From Aulostomus chinensis (Eukaryota > Chordata > Actinopteri > Syngnathiformes > Aulostomidae): DNA of 64,000 nucleotides. The position numbers were made by a program, and so were the translations under genes. The notes beneath the pieces were generated by a model. It had not been told where the DNA came from, did not search any database, and saw nothing but the letters and a program-made list of their open reading frames with translations. Positions 21,401 through 36,300 of this stretch are shown in pieces. How positions within the stretch are numbered: the stretch's first letter is position 1; every line of letters begins with the position of its first letter. Location: contig JBBMOA010000017.1 of the NCBI GenBank assembly GCA_037954235.1, forward strand, positions 347,501 to 411,500. Reading direction: 5' to 3'.

Positions 21401-24400
21401 AGATGCAGAAAAACTAGTCCCTGCTTTTGTCACTTCCAGTCTGGATTACTGCACCTCCCTCCTACCAGGCTGGACTAACAAGTCCCTAAAGACTCTCCAG
21501 CTGGTCCAGAACGCTGCTGCCCGCGTGTTGACTAGAACTGGTAGCAGAGACCAGGTCTCTCCTGGACTGCTTCTCTGCATGGCTCCCTGTCAGATTCAGA
21601 ACAGAATTTAAAATTCTTCTTCTACCATCAAAGTCCTCAACAATCAGGCTCCTTCATCCCTGAAAGAGCTCCTAGTCCCCTTTGATCCAGCTAGAACCCT
21701 TCACTCCCAGGATGCTGCCTGGCCCCTGCTTGTTCCTCGAGGTCTCCAAAAGTAGAATGAGTGCCAGAGCCTCCAGTTATCTGACTCCTCTCCTGTGGAA
21801 CTGTCTCCCAGTTTCAGTCCGGGACACACACATGTCCTGCATGTGTTGCAGTCATGAGGGTGAACCCTAAACCTGATTATCCACAGTTGTGGGCAGATTA
21901 TCAGCAGATGAGGTGAACTGTGCTGATCAGGGAGCTCTTGACTACACCTGCAAGTACTTGTGACCATACTGTTGGTGGTTCTGCATCTGACCATTACACC
22001 TACCCCCCAAAAGTCAGCACATCCAACAGGCTATGTCGGCATAATGGAATACAAAGTTGAACCTCAATATAAATCATATTATGATAAAACTAAATGCTGT
22101 CCATAGCAAACAAACCATCAAAATATCTTACGGCCAAAAACAGAAACTTGCTACACATCATTTTGTTGCTTTCTAAACACAATCAGACTTTGCCACACCT
22201 AAAGAACACTATTGCACAGAATGAATCAACTCTCCAGATTGATTTTTTTTTCTTTTTAACTAAAACTAATTGTGACAAGCAACCTGCCACTAAACTGTCT
22301 GTTCCGTCACAAGCTGGATTTCAGTTGCAGTTCCCTTAAGGCTAAACTCCTCAGCTGAGCAGCCTACAATCAGTGAAAGTGAATCGCTGAAGAAACAATT
22401 AAGGATTGTGGTCAGTGTAAACAACCAAAGGATCAGAGATTTTACAGCCATAACTATGGATAAAAATGCTCCAGGGGGCTCTATGCCACTATCATCAGCT
22501 TGGACTGCCCCTATGCCCCTGTCACTTACATCTGTGTGTAGGACAAAAGAACAACCAAAGTGAGGAGCCACTTGCATAGGTGTAGTAGCCAAAATCCTTT
22601 TGCTTTCTCAAATGTTATCTGGCACTGAGATGTCCATCAACAATGGGTCTTGAGACTGGCTGAATTGGTGAGGGATTAGCTACTTGGGCATCCTGTTGGC
22701 ACAAAATGCCCTGTTGTCTGCAGGCATTCCCAAGAACAGTTCCTTGCATGTAGCGGGAGCAGGAAGATTTAGTATTGGTTTAACTTTGTGGACACTGTTA
22801 GCAACTACCTTTCCGAGTATGTCATGGTGGCCTGAGGAATCGAAGATTCTGCCAAATTAACTTTTGCATTGGCCCTTTTTAACTGCTCAAACACTTAACT
22901 CACATACTTGAGCTGGTCAGACCATGAGTTGCTGAATACCAGCATGTCATCAATGTGGGCTTCAATGTTGTCTAGACCATGTAACACAATGTGCATGAGC
23001 CTGTGATTGGTAGTACCATCATTCCTTCGACCAAAGGGCATTCGGTCATATGCTAATAGCTTTTCTGGGATTACAAATGAATAAAGTGCCTTGGCACATT
23101 GGGTTAAGGGCACTTCCACTATTATTTTAGTTAATCAAATTTGCTGATGAACGGACGTGATCCAACCAGTGAGGAATAAGGACTTATTAGTGAGGAGCTG
23201 CAGACCTGTTGTTTTCTTGCCAACCCCACATGAGTTTGGGTTTTGTTGCAGATTCGCTTCTGGTACCAATTCATAGAATGCATGATGGTCTCTTTGATAG
23301 TCGTATGGTTAGACTTCTGCAGCATAGACAATAATGCATAAAAATTTTAGCCTTTCTTACCAACACCCTTGGGAATTCCAGGGCCTGAACTCCCTCATTT
23401 TAAAGTGTCGGCAACCTGCTCAAAAAGTGTGAAATACTCATCCACCTCCATGCCATTATATGGTGGCACAAGTCAGCTGTTCTGGGCTAAATCAAAGTCC
23501 TTCGATACAAACTACTGACTTGACCTGATTTGGAGCTCCTCACGCTCCTACTCCTTGAAACGTATGGCTTGCTCCTTTTTGCTTTACCTTTTTGATATGC
23601 TCGCTACATTCTCATTTGTTTAAACTTTATTTGCTGTAGTTTAAGCCTCATGTACTTTGTACATAAACACACCTGAGAAACCGAATGGCAGAAAATTCAC
23701 TGGTAATCTACTAGTTTGTAGACAGTAACATTCTTGGGTATTAGTGCATAGCCAGAAGTAAATGGAGCTGCACAATATTCATTGTGATTTGCAGTTTGAA
23801 TTCTCCATTGATAATCAGGTTATATGAGGCAGAGCTAACTGTTACAAACTGTCTGAATGTGGTGAACTTTGATTTTTCCAGTACTTCCCTGGTTCTGATG
23901 AGCCACTCATGCTCCCACACCAGTCCTCACCCAACAGAAGTGGCTCTTCATCAGCCACAAGCACAGGTATGTCAAGTCATTTAATTTGTACTGCATCAAA
24001 TCACAACAAAAATTATTTCATGACACTTTATAAGTAGAGCAGGTCCAGCACCTCACTCCCTCAATGAATTTACACCTAACAATTCTCCATCAAAAAGACC
24101 AAAAGACCCTTCATGGAAGCAACACCAAGGACTTTGTGTACTCAGCCTGGAGGGGCACTGGGGCCCCACCCTGGAGCCAGGCCTGGGGCAGGGGCCCATT
24201 TGTGAGCGCATGATGGTTGGGCCTTAGCACATGGGGTCCGGCCAGGCCCAGCCTGAAACAGCTACATGGACTCGTTCCCCTGTGAACCCACCACCCGCAG
24301 AACGAACCGGAAAGGTCTGGTGCATTGTGGTTTGGGCAGCAGACCAAGGCGGGGGCCTTGGCTGTCTGATCCCCAGACATGGAAGCTGGCTTTTGGGACA

Positions 24401-27400
24401 TGGAATGTCACCTCTCTGGCAGGGAAGAAACCGGGGCTGGTGGAAGAGGTTGAGCGTTACCGGCTAGATATACCTAGATATCACCTAGGCACATAGCTCC
24501 GGATCTGGAACCCAAGTCCTTCAGAGGTGTTGGACTTTGTGGGCGGCAGGGTTCAGGGGTAGAGTGGCGGTCTGGCGACCAAAGGGTCGCTGGTTCCATC
24601 CTCGACCCCGGTGACCATGTCAAAGTGTCCTTGAGCAAGATACTGAACCCATAATTGCTCCTGAAGAGTAGGTTGGCGCCTTTCATGGCAGCCTTCACCA
24701 TCAGTGTGTGAGTGTGTGTGTGAACGGGTGAATGAGATGACACTGTAAATGGCTTTGCGAGCCGCTAAGGTAGAAAAATGCTATATAAAATTGAGTCCAT
24801 TTACCATTTACTCTCTCCTTCACTGGAGTTGGTCCATGTGAGAGGCGGAGGACCGGGGTGGGCTTTTTGATCGTCCCCAGACTCTCTGCCTGTATGTTGG
24901 GGTTTACTCTGGTGGACAAAAGGGTTGCTTCCGTGCGCCTTTGGGTCGGGGAACGGGGGGGGGGGGACTGGTCCTGGCTGTTGTCTGCGCTTATGCACCG
25001 AACAGCAGTTCAGAATACCCACCCTTTTTGGAGTCCCTGGGAACGGTGCTGGATGGCACCCCGACTGGGGACGCCATTGTCCTACTGGGTGACATCAACG
25101 CTCACGTGGGCAATGACAGCCTGACCTGGAGGGGCGTGATTGGGAGGAACGGCAGGCCCGACCTGAACCTGAGTGGTGTGCAGTTATTGGACTTCTGTGT
25201 GAGTCCCAGTTTGTCTATAACGAACACCATGTTAGAACACAAGGATGTCTATCGGTGCACGTGGCACCAGGACATCCTAGGTCACAGGTCTATGACTGAT
25301 TTTATAGTCGTATCATCTGACCTGCTGCCGTATGTTCTGGACACTTGGGTGAAGAGAGGAGCTGAGCTGTCAACTGATCACCACCTGGTGGTGAGTTGGA
25401 TCAGATGGTAGGGGAAGACGCTGCACAGACCTGGCAGGCCCAAACAAGTAGTAAGGGTTTGCTTGGAACGCCTGGCGGAAGAACCTGTCAGGATGATCTT
25501 CAACTCCCACCTCTGGCAGAGCTTTGACTGCATCCCTCGGGCAGTGGGAGACATTGAGTCTGATTGGACCATGTTCTGCTCTGCCATTGTTGAGGTGGCT
25601 GTTGTGCGCTGGGGCTGTAAGGCTGCTGGGGCCGGTTGCGGCAGTAATCCCTGAACCTGCTGGTGGACACCACACATGAGGGGAGCCGTCAGGCTGAAGA
25701 AGGAGGCCTACAGGGCATGGCTGGTCTGTGGGTCTCCAGAGGCAGCTGGCTGGTACCGGTAGGTCAAGTGGTATGCAGCCACGGCATTTGCCGAGGCAAA
25801 AACTCTGGCGTTGGAGGAGTTCGGTGAGGCCATGGAGAATGACTATTGGTCGACTCCGAAAGAATGGGGTGGGTGAGATCCGGCCTGGGTATCTCTAGGC
25901 TCTGGATGTTGTGGGGCTGTCTTGGTTAACATGTCTCTGCAACATTGCATGGACATTGGGGGTGGTGCCTTTGGAGGGTCAGACCAGAGTGGTGGTCCCC
26001 ATCTTTAAGAAAGGGGACCACCACAGGGGGTGTTCCAACTATCGGGGGATCACGCTCCGTAGCCTCCCTGGAAAGGTCGACGCCTGGGTACTGGAGAGGA
26101 GGGTCAGGGCGATAGTTGAATCTCAGACCGTGGGTCAGCTTTTCACCCTCACTAGGGTGCTGGAGGGGGTATTGGGGTTTGCCCAACCAGTCCACATGTG
26201 CTTTGTGGATTTGGAGAAGTTTTATGACCGTGTTCCCAGGAGCACCCTGTGGCTCCTTACGAAGGGCTGTTCAGTCTTTCTACCAGAGGATTGAGAGTCT
26301 GGTTCGCGCCTCCCTTGGGAGGTTTCCAGGCATGTATAGCTGAAGGCATGTATAGCTGAAGGCTATAAGCTCGATCAACAAAGAAGGTCTTCAGTCTGCT
26401 CTTAAACATAGAGAGGGGGTCTGGGTCCTGGACTGAAACTGGGAGACGGTTCCACAGGAGGGGAGCCTGATAGCTGAAGGCTCTGGATAATAGGGGACTG
26501 TGAGCTCTGTCAGGTATGAAGGTGCCTGATTGTAGAGGGCCTTGTTGAGAATTTTTTAAATTCTATCCATCACTAGTACATTACATGTCTGACTCTCAAC
26601 CTGGATCAAATGTCTAAATAGAGCTGTTGAGTGTGTTCATTTTATTTTCTGCAGGTTCGTTTGCTGACTACACCATGAACAGTAACAGGAGTGATGACAA
26701 CACAGAGGACAGAAACTCTGTTGGCAAAGACGAAACCCTGAAAAGCTTTGAAGCCAAATTTCCACTGCAGTTCAAACCCTCAAAGGTAATAGAATCATCA
26801 ATTTGATGGCCAGGACAGAGTTTGGTTTCACCTTAATTTCAGCCTTGTTTTATCTTTAGACACCAACCCTGCGAACTGGACTGTCCAGGATGTCCAGTGG
26901 GGGCAGTCAATCAGGACACTCCCAAAGCCCCACCCACTGCACGAGCCCTGCAACCACTAGTCAGTCAGAGCTGAGGATGACCTTCAGTCCCACAGGTGGG
27001 GTGCTTTGTAATGAGGCCAACAGCTAATCCTGAGATTACTTTTCCCCTCAAAAGTCTTGAATCTAAACAAACTCAATGCCTTTCTCTGATGAATTGCTCA
27101 AGAAGTCAAAAGATGAACTTTCAACAATATGACTGTCATCGTGACAAAGTGTTGGCACGAAGTATCTTCACATCAACCTTAATTAGGATCTGCCAGACCT
27201 TTGTCAGTCTGGAATACAGATCTGTATCCTGGAGAAGAAATCAGCATCTTTTCTTATTGATGCTTTTGGCAGGACAGTTAATTTTAACTAATTATTTTCC
27301 TGGTGCTGGAATAGGGTTAGACTTAGTGGATTCATCTCTCTTTAAGACATTAGAACATGTGTCGGGGCTCCACTCTGAGTTATCATGTCTGGGTTGGTGA

Positions 27401-29008
27401 AGGAGGCTGATTAAGAGGATACTGGAGGTTTTACAGTAAATCTGATTAAATTGATCTCCTCCCACATGTTCGCTCAGTTTACATCAAACTTGTTTGCCTG
27501 CATCTTCAGACTGTCCAGTGGGAGGTTTTTGCAAAGTCTCCACCAGCAAGTCTCCAACATTCACAAGAACAGACATTTGAAGTTTATAATAAATATAGTG
27601 AGCAAACCTTTAGAATTTTACCTCAAAAAACTAGCTTCTCTAATGTTTGAATTCTGTCATCATGTAATTTGATATAGTTTGACTCTTGTGGAACAATCAC
27701 TCTTTGTATAGGTTCATTTCAGGTATCTTGTGTTGTCCAGTTGAAAAACACGAATTCTCTAAATTTGTTCTTGATAACGGAAACTTTGAAATCTGCTGTT
27801 ACTTGTAGCATACAGACAATGACGCCCAGAATCCCTGAGCATTCTACTCACTTCTATACAGCTGTTCCAACAAGGGTCATAATTGTCACATGATCCCCTG
27901 GCTCATATTGACAGTGGGGTGCTGTTTACCTCAGTAAGGTAGAGCAGCTTCCTCCAGTTCAAGTTTTGGCATCACTCCACAAAGTTTGTGTCCTGGTCAA
28001 TGCAGAGAAGGACTTTACCTTCTGGGATGACTAGAAGTCCTCATGTATTCATCCTCTCACCACTCCTTCCTCCTGAGGACTTGTGTTTTGTTTTTATTTA
28101 TATTTGTAATATATCACCATTTTGACATCTTCAAATCTATAATAACTTAAATATGCTCACATTCCCACTCAGGCTTTGTGCCTGAGCAGCATGACAGTTG
28201 TGTCTTGTGAATGATGAGTGGATGAATGAAAATGAGTTTCACTTCAGATTTCGATTGATAAACCCTGTTTTAAACTTCTTTTTGTCTCCTTGTGAAAACA
28301 TAATCGCCAGCGTCATGATGGAGAGAGTGTCATGAGGAGAGGCTCATGGGGCTGAGCTCCTCAAATACATTTACTCCAGATCCATTGGTCCGGTACAGGA
28401 AACTCATCTTTTTAATTTAGCACTTCTAGACTTCGACTTCGACGTAGACTTCCTTTCTTGTCATTGCACAAAAAAACACGACAGCGAAATTTTGGCAATG
28501 AAATGCCGTTGCTTGGCTTCCGGATTTACAACAGGGATGGAATTGTAGGGCAGTTTAAAAAATTAAATATAGACTCAGAAACTAAAACTAAAAACAACAA
28601 GAGCTAATAGTGATGAGTGCAAATAGAGAATAAATAGATGAAACAGAATGGAGACAACAGAATAAACAGCATCTGTATTGCACAAATAGGAGGTAATTCA
28701 TAAATAAGAAATATTGCACAGAAATGTGTTGTCCATATGTGAAATGTACTTTGAGAAAGAAGTGGTCCCAAAAGCCATTCTGATATTGTCCATGGGTGGG
28801 GGGTTATTTGGCATTTAGCAGTCTGATGGCCAGGGGGAAGTAACTGTTTCTGAGTCTGGCTGTTCTGCAGCGGATGCTGCGGAACCTTCTGCCAGACGCC
28901 AGGCGGGAGAACAGTCCATGCTGCTATTTGCAGATGAATCTTCTGCTCAGCAGAACTAGATAATACCTTCATGTCATGTCTCTCCATCATGAAATGATGA
29001 CTACCTAT

Positions 29009-29093
<85 letters not shown>

Positions 29094-29129
29094 GGCTCGT
29101 GATGATTCCAATGATGATAACTACCTATT

Positions 29130-29169
<40 letters not shown>

Positions 29170-29218
29170 CGAGAGAGAGAGAGAGCTCGTGATGATTCCA
29201 GTGATGATAACTACCTAT

Positions 29219-29281
<63 letters not shown>

Positions 29282-29322
29282 GGCTCGTGATGATTCCAAT
29301 GATGATAACTACCTATTTGTGA

Positions 29323-29353
<31 letters not shown>

Positions 29354-29404
29354 CGAGAGAGAGAGAGAGCTCGTGATGATTCCAGTGATGATAACTACCT
29401 ATTC

Positions 29405-29447
<43 letters not shown>

Positions 29448-29502
29448 CGAGAGAGAGAGAGAGCTCGTGATGATTCCAGTGATGATAACTACCTATTCGT
29501 GA

Positions 29503-29537
<35 letters not shown>

Positions 29538-29573
29538 GGCTCGTGATGATTCCAATGATGATAACTACCTATT

Positions 29574-29613
<40 letters not shown>

Positions 29614-29664
29614 CGAGAGAGAGAGAGAGCTCGTGATGATTCCAGTGATGATAACTACCTATTC

Positions 29665-29703
<39 letters not shown>

Positions 29704-29754
29704 CGAGAGAGAGAGAGAGCTCGTGATGATTCCAGTGATGATAACTACCTATTC

Positions 29755-29795
<41 letters not shown>

Positions 29796-29840
29796 CGAGA
29801 GAGAGAGCTCGTGATGATTACAATGATGATAACTACCTAT

Positions 29841-29885
<45 letters not shown>

Positions 29886-29936
29886 CGAGAGAGAGAGAGA
29901 GCTCGTGATGATTCCAATGATGATAACTACCTATTC

Positions 29937-29985
<49 letters not shown>

Positions 29986-30032
29986 CGAGAGAGAGAGCTC
30001 GTGATGATTACAATGATGATAACTACCTATTC

Positions 30033-30074
<42 letters not shown>

Positions 30075-30248
30075 GGGCTCGTGATGATTCCAATGATGAT
30101 ACCTACTTATTCGTGTGTGTGAGAGAGAGAGAGAGAGAGAGAGCTCGTGATGATTCCAATGATGATAACTACCTATTTGTGAGTGTGAGAGAGAGAGAGA
30201 GAGAGAGAGCTCGTGATGATTCCAATGATGATAACTACCTATTTGTGA

Positions 30249-30286
<38 letters not shown>

Positions 30287-30388
30287 GCTCGTGATGATTC
30301 CAATGATGATACCTACTTATTCGTGTGTGTGAGAGAGAGAGAGAGAGAGAGAGCTCGTGATGATTCCAATGATGATAACTACCTATTC

Positions 30389-30425
<37 letters not shown>

Positions 30426-30609
30426 GGCTCGTGATGATTCCAATGATGATACCTACTTATTCGTGTGTGTGAGAGAGAGAGAGAGAGAGAGAGCTCGTGA
30501 TGATTCCAATGATGATAACTACCTATTTGTGAGTGTGTGTGTGTGTGTGTGTGAAAAAGAGCGAGAGAGAGAGAGCTCGTGATGATTCCAATGATGATAA
30601 CTACCTATT

Positions 30610-30656
<47 letters not shown>

Positions 30657-30707
30657 GAGCGAGAGAGAGAGAGCTCGTGATGATTCCAATGATGATAACT
30701 ACCTATT

Positions 30708-30756
<49 letters not shown>

Positions 30757-30808
30757 GAGCGAGAGAGAGAGAGCTCGTGATGATTACAATGATGATAACT
30801 ACCTATTC

Positions 30809-30845
<37 letters not shown>

Positions 30846-30877
30846 CTCGTGATGATTCCAATGATAACTACCTATTC

Positions 30878-30908
<31 letters not shown>

Positions 30909-30940
30909 CTCGTGATGATTCCAATGATAACTACCTATTC

Positions 30941-30977
<37 letters not shown>

Positions 30978-31011
30978 CTCGTGATGATTCCAATGATGAT
31001 AACTACCTATT

Positions 31012-31060
<49 letters not shown>

Positions 31061-31311
31061 GCTCGTGATGATTCCAATGATGATACCTACTTATTCGTGT
31101 GTGTGAGAGAGAGAGAGAGAGAGAGCTCGTGATGATTCCAATGATGATAATTACCTATTTGTGAGTGTGTGTGTGTGTGTGTGTGTGAAAGAGAGCGAGA
31201 GAGAGAGAGCTCGTGATGATTCCAATGATAACTACCTATTCTTGTGTGTGTGTGTGAGTGAGAGAGAGAGGGAGAGCTCGTGATGATTCCAATGATGATA
31301 ACTACCTATTC

Positions 31312-31348
<37 letters not shown>

Positions 31349-31386
31349 GGCTCGTGATGATTCCAATGATGATACCTACTTATTCG

Positions 31387-31430
<44 letters not shown>

Positions 31431-31467
31431 CGTGATGATTCCAATGATGATAACTACCTATATGTGA

Positions 31468-31502
<35 letters not shown>

Positions 31503-31633
31503 CGAGAGAGAGAGAGCTCGTGATGATTCCAATGATGATAACTACCTATTTGTGAGTGTGTGTGTGTGTGTGTGTGAGAGAGAGCGAGAGAGAGAGAGCT
31601 CGTGATGATTCCAATGATGATAACTACCTATTC

Positions 31634-31678
<45 letters not shown>

Positions 31679-31717
31679 CTCGTGATGATTCCAATGATGA
31701 TAACTACCTATTTGTGA

Positions 31718-31750
<33 letters not shown>

Positions 31751-31785
31751 CTCGTGATGATTCCAATGATGATAACTACCTATTC

Positions 31786-31824
<39 letters not shown>

Positions 31825-31857
31825 CTCGTGATGATTCCAATGATAACTACCTATTCG

Positions 31858-31889
<32 letters not shown>

Positions 31890-31919
31890 CTCGTGATGAT
31901 TCCAATGATAACTACCTAT

Positions 31920-31974
<55 letters not shown>

Positions 31975-32077
31975 GGCTCGTGATGATTCCAATGATGATA
32001 CCTACTTATTCGTGTGTGTGAGAGAGAGAGAGAGAGAGCTCGTGATGATTCCAATGATGATAACTACCTATTTGTGA

Positions 32078-32114
<37 letters not shown>

Positions 32115-32167
32115 CGAGAGAGAGAGAGCTCGTGATGATTCCAATGATGATAACTACCTATTTGTGA

Positions 32168-32200
<33 letters not shown>

Positions 32201-32249
32201 CGAGAGAGAGAGAGCTCGTGATGATTCCAATGATGATAACTACCTATTC

Positions 32250-32288
<39 letters not shown>

Positions 32289-32318
32289 CTCGTGATGATT
32301 CCAATGATAACTACCTAT

Positions 32319-32369
<51 letters not shown>

Positions 32370-32401
32370 CTCGTGATGATTCCAATGATAACTACCTATT
32401 C

Positions 32402-32442
<41 letters not shown>

Positions 32443-32633
32443 GGCTCGTGATGATTCCAATGATGATACCTACTTATTCGTGTGTGTGAGAGAGAGAGGG
32501 AGAGAGAGCTCGTGATGATTCCAATGATGATAACTACCTATTTGTGAGGGTGTGTGTGTGTGTGTGTGTGTGAGAGCGAGAGAGAGAGGGAGAGAGCGCT
32601 TGTGATGATTCCAATGATGATAACTACCTATTC

Positions 32634-32674
<41 letters not shown>

Positions 32675-32723
32675 CGAGAGAGAGAGCGCTTGTGATGATT
32701 CCAATGATGATAACTACCTATTC

Positions 32724-32772
<49 letters not shown>

Positions 32773-32820
32773 CGAGAGGGAGAGAGCGCTTGTGATGATT
32801 CCAATGATGATAACTACCTA

Positions 32821-32880
<60 letters not shown>

Positions 32881-32928
32881 CGAGAGGGAGAGAGCGCTTG
32901 TGATGATTCCAATGATGATAACTACCTA

Positions 32929-32974
<46 letters not shown>

Positions 32975-33009
32975 CTCGTGATGATTCCAATGATGATAAC
33001 TACCTATTC

Positions 33010-33040
<31 letters not shown>

Positions 33041-33089
33041 CGAGAGAGAGAGAGCTCGTGATGATTCCAATGATGATAACTACCTATTC

Positions 33090-33130
<41 letters not shown>

Positions 33131-33225
33131 CTCGTGATGATTCCAATGATGATAACTACCTATTCGTGTGTGTGTGTGAGAGAGAGAGAGAGCTCGTGAT
33201 GATTCCAATGATGATAACTACCTAT

Positions 33226-33270
<45 letters not shown>

Positions 33271-33303
33271 CTCGTGATGATTCCAATGATGATAACTACC
33301 TAT

Positions 33304-33337
<34 letters not shown>

Positions 33338-36300
33338 AGCCACCAACGGTCTAGACAGCTCCATTCCCATGGCCTACCTGAAACTGGACCATCAGTTACA
33401 GGTGAGCTGGAAATAGATTTTGTGCTTATTGTTCTTGCTTCCTATTATTACGATTGCTACTTATCTATCACTATTACTCACACTTACTATGTACAGTATC
33501 ACTACTTATGAATGCAACTACTACTACTGATGAGGGATGGGGCATGACTATTCTATCAAAGTGCTGACAGAAATTAAGTGAAGTCATCGTTTATTTCTAT
33601 AGGTCATTTTCAAACAACCTCAATGGTCCAAAGGGCTGTACAAGCAAGAAATAAATCTATAAACCCCATTAACATAAAAAGTTATAAATATGATCTAAAA
33701 TAAGCAATAAAACATCATTAAATTAACCAAGTGTAAAATAAAATGTGCTTGCACAATAAAAGCCAGGATATCTTACTCAGCTCAACTTGGACTGAAGGCC
33801 AGTGAGACACAATGGGTCTTCAACAGTGATCTGAACTGCTCAAGGGTCCTGGCAGCTCAAACAGGAGAAGGTAGGCTGCTCCATGGTTTGAGGGCTCCCA
33901 CCAAAAAGGTTCTATCACCTCTGTTTTTTGAGGCTGGGTCTAGAGATGTCCAGTAGCAGTTGGTGTGTTGACCTCATGCTCTGGCTAGAGCATCAGGCTA
34001 TTGGAGCTTGGACAAGTACGGTGCTGCCAGGCCGTTGAGACTCTTAAAAACTAGATCCTAAAATAGACTGGAAACCAGTGTAGGGAGGCCGGCACAGGTG
34101 TGATGAGATCATGCTATTTTGTTCCTGTCAAAAGGCGGACTGCTGCAATTTGTTAAAGTTGCAGGCAACTTAGTTATGATTGGTCATGTCCAACATAGAA
34201 AGAGTTACTGTAGTCCAAATGAGTGGTACTTAAGGCATGAATAACGCTTTCAAAATTAAGGCTCCCCGCTAAGGAGCCTTAATTTAAAAAAAGCTCATCT
34301 TGACAACTGAGATAATCTGTTTATTTAATTTTAAGACAAAGCAAAAAAAATTCACACCAAGGTTTCTTGAAACTGGATGAGAGTAGTAGGCTAAGGGCCA
34401 ATGGCACTGTCTTAAGCATCTAAGAGCTTGGATTGCCGAAGTAAAACCTCAGGTTGAGGAACTTTTCTCCATCCATGGTTGTTCATCTTTAAGACAGTTC
34501 TGCAGAGCCTGTTTATAAGCATGGCCATTAGTTTGCATGGGTAGATTTGTAGATCATCTGCGAATAAATGGAAGGAAATGTTTTAATTTTTAAAAATGGA
34601 TCACAAGGGGGGCATGTCTATCGTGAAAAGAATGGGGCCAAAGATGGAGCCTTGAGGTACTTCACATGTAAGAGGGGACACAGTTGAAGAATAGTGGCCT
34701 AGTTGGACAGGGAAACTTCTTTTTGACCAATTTAAACTGGAATATTCCAAGTTTCCAGTGTTTCTGAAGTCTCTGACAGATGCAACACTGTCAATAGGCA
34801 CACTGGGTCACACTTCTTGCCTGTGTCCTAAGATTTGCCCCTTTGGGAGGAGATTTTTTTTCTTGGTATTGTCAAAGGAGGTGGAAACGGAACAGACGGC
34901 CTGGTTGCCCTGTTTGGCTGCTCTGCAGCTTCTCTAAGAATAAACTAGAGCAAAGAGGAAAGCTACCAGTGCTCCTGGCTCCTCGAGAGGGTTTGAGGAA
35001 CCAGTATCAGGGTTAAACCTCAAGAGCCTTTGTTGCAGCTCTCACAGTTTTTATTAAGAATTTAAGAGGATCTAGGGCCTAGTCAGCAGACATTTTAAGT
35101 TCATGTTGACAGTGTTTGAATTTTTTGATTGTGTTATTAGATGAGTTTGCGTTTGATGTTGTGGTGGGCAGCTGGCCAATCATCAGCTTGGCCCCCATTT
35201 ATCAGTCGAGCGTACAACAGGAAATGGCTGTACGACCACTCCTACACACATCTGAGCGTTTATCAACTCTCAAGTCTCAGGCCAGCTCTGCGATGGCGTA
35301 CGCACATTCTCACCTCAGCATGACCTGGAGGACTCATAGGATCATTATGAGACTATTCTGACTCATCTAAGAACACAAAGACACAGATTCATGTGAAATA
35401 GATGATAAGTGCAGCTTCCACACAGCTTATCTGGTGATGGTGCAGTGCTGCGTCAGGCTGCTGCGAAACGATGGCAGGCTGGATCAGTGGAGGGACAGGA
35501 CTTTACAGTCCATCTCGGAGGGGTTCTGATCAGGGTGTTACTGGATGCTCAGTAGCAGCTACACCCCCTCCAACTACCTAATAATTACCTATCAATGATC
35601 CCCATCTTAAATAAATCAATATTAAATCATTCACTGGTGTTGATTGGTGACATCTGTCCTGTTGACCGTATATCAGTGAGTTCATGTTCTCACTTCCTTT
35701 TATTTTACTTTTCAGTGTCACATCAATCTAGTTGTTCAGTTGATTGGGTGATGTGAGGGTTTCAGTTTTCCGGTCAGAGAAGGTCCTCTTCTCAGCTGGA
35801 TTATGCTTTTCCATGCTGTAAAATCAAGGGGCGGGGCTTCCAGTACCAGAGTATATTGGGGTGTGACATTGAGATGGCGTCCGTTTTCGGCTGCAGTATT
35901 TATCAGCAGCTGGGCATTTGTATGATGTGATCAGCGAGGTACGACTGGATTATGAATCACACGTGAGTCCAGTCATGCGCTGATCCTACACTCAGATCGA
36001 CGGCAGTTTCTACGCTGGATAATAAATGAGGGCTGTAATGTCTCAGCCTAGCTTTGGTGTTTGACAGGATGAAGCTCAGGCTCTTCCTCAGCTTGATGTT
36101 TGATTTCTTTCAGCCACTGATCCCGTGTCCAAACTCCAAAGAGTCCATGGCTGTGTTTGAGCAGCACATCAGGATGGCCCAGGAGTACCTCAGAGTCCAG
36201 TCAGAGATCGCTCAGCTTGTTCGCAAAAAGTAAGTTGGTATGGGTGCTGGATATGGTCTATGTCCATATCTATCTTTGAAAATACATTAGAGATACTATC

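Noticed and set aside
24540..24620. tRNA gene
   Set aside because: A and B boxes are present but the rest does not fold as a tRNA, and the same body recurs at 56015-56317: a SINE head.
28604..33354. Many Cys-Val, Arg-Glu and His-Thr frames
   Set aside because: Artefacts of (GT)n and (GA)n in the satellite.
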